Positions 37,601 through 45,231 of a stretch of DNA of 64,000 bases are shown here, piece after piece. Source of the DNA: Methanobacteriota archaeon. Lineage in GTDB: Archaea; Thermoplasmatota; Poseidoniia; Poseidoniales; Poseidoniaceae. The stretch spans positions 1 through 64,000 of the forward strand of contig JABJMO010000058.1 of NCBI GenBank assembly GCA_018659375.1, read 5' to 3'. The translations under genes were made by a program, and so were the position numbers. How positions within the stretch are numbered: position 1 is the stretch's first letter; each line of letters starts with the position of its first letter. A model generated the notes under the pieces. The model had not been told where the DNA came from. It saw only the letters and a program-made list of their open reading frames with translations, and ran no database searches.

Positions 37601-40470
37601 GTCCATTGGTATTCACACAGATTTTGTAATCCGTCGCCATCAGCATCCCAATTTGCATCCTCAGCCCTGTTAGGGTCTAGGGACCAATTATTGCCACCAG
37701 TGAATGATGAACCAACCCACCTTCTATTCTCAATTTCCCAGCCATCAGGCATTCCGTCGCCATCTGAATCTGGATTGGTTGGGTCAGTTCCTAAATCACT
37801 GGTAGACAAACTGAGGTATGTTGCGTTTGCGTTATCGCCTATTTGGCTATCACAAATATACTCTAGTTGTACAGAATAATAACACCATAGATTGGTTGAC
37901 TCATAAAAGAAACCAAAATACTCTTCACCATCGCTTAGTCCGTCACCATCAGTATCACCTACATTTGGATTGGTAGAATTATACCCTTCGTCAGTTCTCT
38001 CGACATACCTAAACTCATCGAGATTGGTCCACAGCCTCTCTAAGATACCATCGCCAGACTGATCTAAGTCTAGGCCATCGTAATCGAAATCTAAAAGCGC
38101 ATCCCAAGGGTCTGTTGGATCTAAATTGTTACCAATCTCCCATCCATCTGGCATTCCATCACCATCTGAGTCATTAGATTTAGGATTCATAAGTTCAAGG
38201 TTAGCAAATTGGCCCGGTTCTGAAGATGCAAAAATAGTCATATTTTCCGAAACACCAATAGTGGCAATTTCTGAAATGTATCCTGGTATTGTCTCTTGTT
38301 GGTCAATCTCGTATACGTTGGAGTAGTCGCCAGAAAGAACCCATGTACCTGCATTGGAACCAATAATAATTTGTTGCCCAGTAGAGTGTATTGCTCTTAT
38401 GCTGTTGATATCTCTTGTACTAACTTCATTTGAACCAGGGTTTTCTAGCAACCCACTGTGACTAATTACATTATCAATTAGCCGCATTTGATGCAGACCT
38501 GAAGGAGTACCAAACCAAAGAACTTGGGGGTTATCAGGTGATGGCCCATCTAGCAATATATCTCTTACTTCCGCAGGATTTTCTGAACTACCTGATGGTA
38601 ATGTCCTCAATTCATTTATCGATGCAAAAACACCAGTATCTTCTCTGGAGAAAAAGAATCTCCATTCTGCATTATCACCATCCCTGCCAGAGTTAGTTTC
38701 ACAAGTAAGCAGACCCCTATCGGTAGCGACAAACAGTGTCAAGTTACCATTAGCAAGGCCATGCTCTATATCGGTAACAGTAACATTGCCATTGGATAAT
38801 TGAGTTGTAATAGCTTGACTAACTTCGTGTACTTGTTCGATAAGTCCAAAGCTACTAACTTCAAACACATTACCGGCACCAGCTAAGCCTAATCCAATCA
38901 ATTGATTATTTGGGCTATTAATCAAAAGTTCTTCCACTTCATGTATAGTTTCTGTTTGTGACCAATCCCAATTATCCACTGATTGAAGAAATCCGTCAAG
39001 TTGAATTCTTGCCACCCCGAGGCCCACATTTGAAGCAAAAGCGATGGCATATACCTCATCATTTTGATCCCGCAATATCGTTGAATCATAGAGTTGTACT
39101 CCTTGTGGAATCCAGTAATCACTAGAAGAAGAAAGTGAATTATCAATCACGGTGACTCCGTATTTGGTGGTGACATACAATAATGATTCAACAACCTCAA
39201 GCGACCTTATATCGTGATTTATTACGCTAATTTCCTCATTCTGTGCCGCAAATGATATCGGATATTGGTATAGGGTTGATGTGTCGCTATCGTATGCAGT
39301 CGATTTAAGTCCTGCCATTACTGTATTACCTTGATCGTAATAAATATTATATTCTTCGATATTGGATAACTGCTCACCTAGTTCAAGAGCAGTTGCAGTT
39401 CGACTAACATCTGGAGAAATGACGCCGTCCAAATTTTTGTCCCAACCATCGAAGTCTTCATCGGATAATGCACTACTTCGATTTAATGGATCTAAACCAA
39501 AATGGACTTCCCAACCATCGGGAATGCCATCGCCAAAAGATGGGAATAAACTTCTCACCGAAAAACCGTCCCAATTATATCTATCTGAATCCTTTAGTAA
39601 GGGGTCTGTACCTAACCATAAATCTTCACCAACTGGTGATTCAATGTTTGTACATGCAGATAAAATATTTTGGAATGTTGCGTTTATTCCCGTGGGAATA
39701 TACGGCCAGTTAGTTAACAGAGAACCATCTGGAAGTGTCGCAGTGCACCAAAGACCATCAAGTTCAGTAGTATGATTTGATGGAGCACCATAGATATATT
39801 CTTCACTAGAAGTGTACCATTCATTAAAACTCATAATGCCATCTCGATTTACATCAAAACCATCTTTATCAGGATCTTTAGTCGCATCACTGGCGTTTAG
39901 TGGATCAAAATCATTACACTCGTATCGTTGAGAAAATACATCAAAACCACCAATCCTTAGGCACATGTAGGCTTCATAGCCATCAGGCATACCATCTCCA
40001 TCGGTATCTGATTTTCGAGGATCTAGATAAGAACGGAATCCTTCACCATCAACAACACCAGTTAGGCCCCGTAAGAAACCTGGATCTGTACATTCAGCAG
40101 GATAAGGCCAACAATACTCCTCGGTCGAATTTAAACCATCCTTGTCAACATCAAGTATTGCATCAGAGGCATCATCTTTATCCATGCCTTCCATTGAATA
40201 ACCTCTGCCATCAATAGCAGTAGAATTGATCCATTCATAAAAGATATCTTCGTGAACATCAGGAATTCCATCACCATCTGAGTCAGTAGTTGGTGGTCGT
40301 TCCTGATTAGTATCATCTGGATGAACATTTGATACCGGAGATATAGCTGGGAATTGTGACATAAATAGCAGACTGATAACCACTGCCAAAGTAGTAAGCA
40401 GTGTAGATTGACTTCGACGCATGCCTTCACCTGTCACGAAGTGTAGTCTTCGCAATTGCTGTCTCTCCAA
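34678..40470 (-). CDS. Giant secreted protein with thrombospondin type-3-like / EF-hand-like calcium repeats and an internal propeller-like region
   Basis: 1930 aa; about 13 copies of D[ST]DGDGxxDGWE plus EF-hand/dockerin-like DxDxDGxDxNxDGxxxxxE segments; N-term signal STLLTTLAVVISLLFMSQ. Confidence 0.9.
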   Translation of the reverse strand: MERQQLRRLHFVTGEGMRRSQSTLLTTLAVVISLLFMSQFPAISPVSNVHPDDTNQERPPTTDSDGDGIPDVHEDIFYEWINSTAIDGRGYSMEGMDKDDASDAILDVDKDGLNSTEEYCWPYPAECTDPGFLRGLTGVVDGEGFRSYLDPRKSDTDGDGMPDGYEAYMCLRIGGFDVFSQRYECNDFDPLNASDATKDPDKDGFDVNRDGIMSFNEWYTSSEEYIYGAPSNHTTELDGLWCTATLPDGSLLTNWPYIPTGINATFQNILSACTNIESPVGEDLWLGTDPLLKDSDRYNWDGFSVRSLFPSFGDGIPDGWEVHFGLDPLNRSSALSDEDFDGWDKNLDGVISPDVSRTATALELGEQLSNIEEYNIYYDQGNTVMAGLKSTAYDSDTSTLYQYPISFAAQNEEISVINHDIRSLEVVESLLYVTTKYGVTVIDNSLSSSSDYWIPQGVQLYDSTILRDQNDEVYAIAFASNVGLGVARIQLDGFLQSVDNWDWSQTETIHEVEELLINSPNNQLIGLGLAGAGNVFEVSSFGLIEQVHEVSQAITTQLSNGNVTVTDIEHGLANGNLTLFVATDRGLLTCETNSGRDGDNAEWRFFFSREDTGVFASINELRTLPSGSSENPAEVRDILLDGPSPDNPQVLWFGTPSGLHQMRLIDNVISHSGLLENPGSNEVSTRDINSIRAIHSTGQQIIIGSNAGTWVLSGDYSNVYEIDQQETIPGYISEIATIGVSENMTIFASSEPGQFANLELMNPKSNDSDGDGMPDGWEIGNNLDPTDPWDALLDFDYDGLDLDQSGDGILERLWTNLDEFRYVERTDEGYNSTNPNVGDTDGDGLSDGEEYFGFFYESTNLWCYYSVQLEYICDSQIGDNANATYLSLSTSDLGTDPTNPDSDGDGMPDGWEIENRRWVGSSFTGGNNWSLDPNRAEDANWDADGDGLQNLCEYQWTQVKQQAINGLLLESHGENSTFAELWSDSDPNNIDSDGDSLPDGWESSYSCSWDSSRVGINPLNGSDSLKNPDGDGFDIDRDGIIQQNEAFVNYLEYHLRYDLFDEDNPTDFNALPFGLRTDLFTNVSNNGAPEASYAERAAGSLLATQNSIDAGSSDPLDSDTDDDGMPDGWEIWFSRWDILEDEWTLNPLQPSDRWDDADQDGMTNWEEYNAIDPAMTETDVNRSSPKWFVTTIGSAYTFQAWAGIQTDLSFGSFVNSTQRNLTGLTGDPNNIDTDGDGIIDGVELLFTTWNQSAETWTLNPLVPGDGLFDSDEDGLIDLQEFALVTSNPDNGIDHPSDAPLLHIDGDLLQPTEKAQRMFNILISKETRGKRLLDDFNDWQNGEPANNFISILMGITDPTNPDTDGDGMYDGFEYWFAEWDLEANLWSINPLIDGDVLLDTDGDSFDCNGDGNISLDERFSNLREWESRTWGKYSERNTVPQEVGILSFGDDAINAYIEEMGYTYFEARTALYNDFISKSQDSADRMVKINSYDSNNFNRTLVGVADPTSSDSDGDSIPDGWEYCYAIYGMPDVSTQDHWAANPVNPHDVNYDGDSDGWYDRSAFDIPAQQGEWDEREFTSSSVIIQPGPGSLPFTNLMEWNNNTRPDLNDTDGDSIIYNTQTSNGAVISHEIDFNLSDGREVFKYGINPNDNDTDGDMLPDWYEYKMAWNESNDNFSSLLQIKVIWIDSLTGDECDTNTISCLPLSLNGDKLSRPDLELAWFTLDPADPVDANYDPDNDGNYDCSGAGCSYESYTNFQEFFALTDVDLTSPNAVRLAPLVYEGNPVEEWWQFRGYLLGLGTPSEGTTNYLKMDKQSSTDFRYVLIVDDNDDDFLTLNPSNDQTLVSGALTDQWEIYYTSSPQTAPVRIVGEHEFGWYNVDLDNDHIAEGTSPINWDTDGDWIVDWFEVNDDEEDGLRGDSSPLRYDSRQTG

Positions 40471-40608
40471 CTACACTTAAGAGTATGATGGAGTGATGTT
40501 CCGACATTGACTCAGTTGGTGGGGTGAAGAATTACTCAAATTCCAACTATTTGGGTAATTGCAAGCGGTTTGTTCAATACCTTTCCGCGACGAGGGTAGA
40601 ATATCACC

Positions 40609-41433
40609 ATGACATTGCGAATTACTCACTTAGGAACAGGTAGCAGAGGTAACTCAACGCTGCTTGAAACTAGCGAGGTCAAGGTATTAGTTGATCTGGG
40701 ATTCAGCGGCGCCCAGTTGCAAAAGCGATTAGCTATGCTCAACATCACGCCAGAAGAAATTGATTGTGCTCTAATAAGCCACCACCATGGAGACCACGGC
40801 GGTGGAGCAAATATCGCACAACGTAAGTGGGGGATGAAAATTCTGGCTAATGAAAGAACTGCGCAGGAATTGGATTTAGATCCAAAGTTAACGTCGTACT
40901 TTGGACCTTTGGACGTCATTAGGATTGGTGACCAGTTGTCTATTCTAACTGTACCAGTGCCTCATTCAGGTTCAGATAATGTTGCCTTCGTAGCGAGTTG
41001 CGGTGGAGAAAGGGCTGCGATTATTACTGATTTAGGGTCTTGGACAGATGAACTAATCAAGCATGTGTATGGTTGTGAGCACATTTCTATCGAAGCCAAC
41101 TATGATGAACAAAAATTGAACTCCGGACCGTACCCCTATTCCTTGAAGGAGAGAATTCGGGGTAGAGGTGGCCACTTATCTAATAATCAAACCGGGCAAT
41201 TTTTAGCCGAAGTTAGTACCAAAAATACCCGCAGCATAGTATTAACGCACTTGAGCGAAAAAAATAATTCACCACACCTTGCAGAATCTACTGTACTATA
41301 CTACATCTCAGAACTTTTTGAAGGAGACATATACATTTCATCACAAGACGGTCCGGAAATGACTCACTATATTGGAGACAATAATCTCAAAAATCTTGCA
41401 CCCACCAAACTAAATCGAGTCGAGATTGACTAA
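40609..41433 (+). CDS. MBL-fold metallohydrolase (WalJ/YycJ-like)
   Basis: ITHLGTGSRGNSTLLETSEVKVLVDLGFSG, SHHHGDHGGG, IITDLGSWTDEL. Confidence 0.9.
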   Translation: MTLRITHLGTGSRGNSTLLETSEVKVLVDLGFSGAQLQKRLAMLNITPEEIDCALISHHHGDHGGGANIAQRKWGMKILANERTAQELDLDPKLTSYFGPLDVIRIGDQLSILTVPVPHSGSDNVAFVASCGGERAAIITDLGSWTDELIKHVYGCEHISIEANYDEQKLNSGPYPYSLKERIRGRGGHLSNNQTGQFLAEVSTKNTRSIVLTHLSEKNNSPHLAESTVLYYISELFEGDIYISSQDGPEMTHYIGDNNLKNLAPTKLNRVEID

Positions 41434-41462
41434 AATTTAGTCGGATTTAGGTCAATACCTAA

Positions 41463-42542
41463 ATGATACCGAAGTGTGAGAGGTTTGTGCCAACTAGCAG
41501 ACGCTACATTTCTGGACCTCGGAGACGGGAAAATGAAGGTGGCGTGAGCGAAGTCCTTGGTGTGATAATGATGCTCGCTATGGTTGTTACAATCATGGGA
41601 GGTGTCTGGGTATTTTTGAATCCCTATATTTCTGATTTTGAAGATAATACCAACTGGAACGCAGCAAATGGCATAGCAGATCGCTTAGAAGATCGGATAG
41701 ATGTCGCCTCAGAGGCACCAGAAGGGACTGGTATCCGCCATAGTTTACAGATGCGAACCTCGCTTTTACAAGGAGTCAGCAATCTTGAAAATTGGGTAAT
41801 AAGTGCTGATTTGACACCATTTGAAGTAGTTGATATTGGACAGTATAGCAATAATTCGTTTGTGATAACCAGTATTAACCAAACTGCAGCAAAAGTCACA
41901 ATAACAACAGAGAATAGTGAATACACCCAATTAATAAGCGCCAACGATGGATTAGTCGAGCATAATATGCAACTAGGCCAGTGGTATATTATCACTATTT
42001 TTAACGATAATGATGACCCAATCCACCGCAGCGTTAAATATTCATTATCTGGACTGCGTTTAATCACTAGCTTAGGCAATGGTGCGCATGAAATATATCT
42101 TATCAACAACGCCAGAATTGAACACTTTGCTGATTCAGCTTGGGAAATTAGTCAGTTTCCACGAATCGAATTTGACGAGCTTGCTACAGGAGGAACACGA
42201 TTATCCATGGTACTAACTAACGTGCTAGTTAACGGAAGCCTAGGCAATGCTAATCAACTTGGCATTGACATTATTTCAGCAGGGTCAATGAGTCCATTTT
42301 CGGGAGAGTGTTTCAACATCAGGTATGCAACTACAAACGCTGTATCTCCTGTTATAAGTCCACAATATGATGATTTATGGTTGAACTCTTATGCCTTAAA
42401 TAGGGCATCAGGAACACTTGATTCCTATGTAGGATTGTCACCATTTGAAAGAGCGAGTGGGATTGATGGAATTAGTGTAAATTCTTTGGGTCAATCGGTA
42501 TTTTTTGATGTAACTATTAATCAGGTGGTTTTGGAAAGATGA
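41463..42542 (+). CDS. Archaeal type IV pilin-like protein (class III signal peptide)
   Basis: RRRENEGGVSEVLGVIMMLAMVVTIMGGVWVFLN at N-term matches the archaeal pilin pattern (charged-GG|VSxVLGVIxMLA). Confidence 0.78.
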   Translation: MIPKCERFVPTSRRYISGPRRRENEGGVSEVLGVIMMLAMVVTIMGGVWVFLNPYISDFEDNTNWNAANGIADRLEDRIDVASEAPEGTGIRHSLQMRTSLLQGVSNLENWVISADLTPFEVVDIGQYSNNSFVITSINQTAAKVTITTENSEYTQLISANDGLVEHNMQLGQWYIITIFNDNDDPIHRSVKYSLSGLRLITSLGNGAHEIYLINNARIEHFADSAWEISQFPRIEFDELATGGTRLSMVLTNVLVNGSLGNANQLGIDIISAGSMSPFSGECFNIRYATTNAVSPVISPQYDDLWLNSYALNRASGTLDSYVGLSPFERASGIDGISVNSLGQSVFFDVTINQVVLER

Positions 42543-44764
42543 AACAGAACCTAACCCGAAATGAGGAGTCGGTATCAGCAGCAATAGCTACGGTCTTATT
42601 ATTTGGTGGAGTTGTCTCAATTATTGGCTTGATGTTGGTATCAATGCTGCCAATCATCGAAGAATTGGAGGGCTCCATAGAGCGAGATGACATGTCTTCA
42701 CAAATGATGATCTTAGCACAACAAACTGAAATTTTAAGCGAACATGGGATGCCGGGAGATTCTACTGAAATTGACCTAATACCAATTGATGGAACCCTTT
42801 CTTGGGACACAACTAGGGGAGGAATGTGGTACTCATCAACATGGAATAGTGACACAACATTTAGGATGAAAGGCGTTTTGGATTTTGATGATACAATACA
42901 GATTAAACATCCTGAAAGTCAATCAACATCAGTTTGTTTCGACGACCTTCGCCTCGGCCCGACAAAACCATTCATTTATTCCATTCCAGACTACATTGAA
43001 GAAATTATGGTAAGTCCCAACCAAGGAATTGCATCGCCACTTGGCCCCATAGAACTCAAAGTATATTCTGAGAATCAATTTGTTGAAAAAATTGACCTAA
43101 ATCTAGGTGACACTGTCAAAGTAAGCACTACTGAATTACAATTGTACAAAATCGAATCGAGTCATCAACTTAACATTTTGGCAAGTTTTGGTAACGGCGG
43201 AAGTACGATGTTTATGCCAGACAATCCTAGCCAAAGTGATTTTACCGGAAGGTCTTGGAGCATACCAATGGATCAAGGTGCCAACACACTTCACATTATG
43301 AGTGAAACATCTAATTTAATTGAATTAATGATAGATCAACAACCAACGTCCCATATGGTCACAAGCGGTAGTGACATGAGAATTGGAGTGTCATGGACTC
43401 ACACAATCAATTTAGATTCTCCTCAATTAGTGTCGCTTTCAACAAGTGCTCCTTCAAGACTTATTATGCTATCAACAGATAATAATCTGACAGGTAGTTT
43501 AACCCTACAATCAACATCAGGTGCGCTTATTGGTTCTGAATTCAACACGCCAGAACTTCCCGGAAGCTTAGAACTGTTCAACCCAAATGATGAACTTGCT
43601 ACTGTTACTTGGAGAGGAGGAGGGATTTCAATATTATCAGATTCAACTGTTGTCATACCGTGGCCACCTCAAGGAATAACTGGGACTCCTATCATTGATT
43701 CGGACGAAGAAATAGCCGCATACTGGCACAATAATGATTCCAGTAACCCAAGTAACGGACTAAACATAATCCCGGCAAAAGATACTGGATTTTCATCGGG
43801 TAAATCTCACCGTTATGCCACCTTTTCCAGTAGCGGCCTAGAATCCATACACACACAATTAGCAGGTTATGAGACGATGCTAAATTATTCAAACAGCAAC
43901 TCTGCCACTCATAATCTTACATTTGACAACCCATTCCATAACCTACAAGTAAACCAAGGAAGCCATAATATTTCTGTTGAAGAAGGACATCCAATAAGAG
44001 TACATAGGAGCACTGGAGACTCTGGACTAGTTCAATTGATGCATGATGGGCAACAAAGATGTGTCGGGATCAATACTACTGCAAGTGGATGGATAACTAC
44101 AGAGTTACCATGGAATTCCGTCTCTGGCCGAAGTGAAGGTCAAATTATAGAGGCATGGAGTGATGGGTCGCATCCCTCAAGTTACTCGATTAATCTAATT
44201 GGCAATGATGGGAAAACAGACCACAAAATAATTGCATCATCGTGGATCTTTCATATCTCTCGACTTACATACTCGTTCTCTTCTTCCATTACTGGACTTG
44301 AAGTTGCTTACTCAAACGGTGCAGTTGTAACAAACCATCCTGAATTTTTACCTACAGTCCTAAAACAACCAAATGATAGATCCGGACCTGGGCCTAGATT
44401 TGCCGCAACAATTCCTGCGTTAAACCCGACAGCAGGTAGTGCATCGGGTGCAGGAGTAATGAACTTGGACATTGAATTAGCCTATCGAGAATCTCTAGCA
44501 TCAGATACAGCATATGAAGTAAGACGTGGATGGTATAGTCCATATGGCGAAGAGATTGCCAATTCTGCAGCTAGTGGCCTAGATTCCAGCATTGATTGGA
44601 CAATTTATCCAGGTCGATTAGACCTCCTTACTGATTATGTAGGGTGGGTCCCGGACCCGAGCATTGGTACTTCTGAAGCAGTATGGCATACTAATGGTGA
44701 CCCTATTCAGTTTAGCTTACAACTATCTTCACTGGATGTTACTATGACGGAGGCAGTCGGATGA
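42539..44764 (+). CDS. Pilin-like / pseudopilin large surface protein
   Basis: 741 aa; N-term RNEESVSAAIATVLLFGGVVSIIGLMLVSML; ATGA overlap with upstream pilin gene. Confidence 0.65.
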   Translation: MKQNLTRNEESVSAAIATVLLFGGVVSIIGLMLVSMLPIIEELEGSIERDDMSSQMMILAQQTEILSEHGMPGDSTEIDLIPIDGTLSWDTTRGGMWYSSTWNSDTTFRMKGVLDFDDTIQIKHPESQSTSVCFDDLRLGPTKPFIYSIPDYIEEIMVSPNQGIASPLGPIELKVYSENQFVEKIDLNLGDTVKVSTTELQLYKIESSHQLNILASFGNGGSTMFMPDNPSQSDFTGRSWSIPMDQGANTLHIMSETSNLIELMIDQQPTSHMVTSGSDMRIGVSWTHTINLDSPQLVSLSTSAPSRLIMLSTDNNLTGSLTLQSTSGALIGSEFNTPELPGSLELFNPNDELATVTWRGGGISILSDSTVVIPWPPQGITGTPIIDSDEEIAAYWHNNDSSNPSNGLNIIPAKDTGFSSGKSHRYATFSSSGLESIHTQLAGYETMLNYSNSNSATHNLTFDNPFHNLQVNQGSHNISVEEGHPIRVHRSTGDSGLVQLMHDGQQRCVGINTTASGWITTELPWNSVSGRSEGQIIEAWSDGSHPSSYSINLIGNDGKTDHKIIASSWIFHISRLTYSFSSSITGLEVAYSNGAVVTNHPEFLPTVLKQPNDRSGPGPRFAATIPALNPTAGSASGAGVMNLDIELAYRESLASDTAYEVRRGWYSPYGEEIANSAASGLDSSIDWTIYPGRLDLLTDYVGWVPDPSIGTSEAVWHTNGDPIQFSLQLSSLDVTMTEAVG

Positions 44765-45231
44765 GAACTAAACATTCGAAGATAAATGACATCAGTGGCG
44801 CTGCTACTGAACTTGGTTATATCTTTACGTTCCTACTTGGAGTTATGTTGCTATCTGTGTTCAGTGTTTGGACATGGGATATAGAAACTGCAACAAGAGA
44901 CAGATGGAATGAAAAGGCTGTGGAAATGAATTTGGACGACATTGCTGATGCCATCGAGCGTGCTGATGAGGCTAGTCGATTAGGTGACATCGAATATTCT
45001 GAGTCTGTGTGGTGGAGAGCAACAGAGGCTGACGAAAACTTGTTCACGTTACAACTATCTGACAATTACTTGATTCTGGTAGATGAGGGCGGTTCACTAG
45101 ATACCCAAGTATACCTTTCAGGAACAGGCACAGGCGGTCATACGGGAACTGTTAGTTTATCAGGATCTCAGATGGTTTGGGTGAGTCACAAAGATGGAAT
45201 CACTAGTATTGATGTTGATAGACCGCAATAA
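44761..45231 (+). CDS. Minor pilin-like protein
   Basis: 156 aa; single N-terminal hydrophobic helix AATELGYIFTFLLGVMLLSVFSVWTW; ATGA overlap with preceding gene. Confidence 0.6.
   Translation: MRTKHSKINDISGAATELGYIFTFLLGVMLLSVFSVWTWDIETATRDRWNEKAVEMNLDDIADAIERADEASRLGDIEYSESVWWRATEADENLFTLQLSDNYLILVDEGGSLDTQVYLSGTGTGGHTGTVSLSGSQMVWVSHKDGITSIDVDRPQ

Noticed and set aside
34700-40300. Recurring catcaggcattccatcaccatctga-like DNA motifs that could suggest a CRISPR or tandem repeat
   Set aside because: They encode the DSDGDGMPDGWE protein repeat, diverge at codon third positions, and have long irregular spacing; no CRISPR leader or cas genes.
41624-42109. 161-aa minus-strand ORF
   Set aside because: Antisense to the pilin gene with no independent support.
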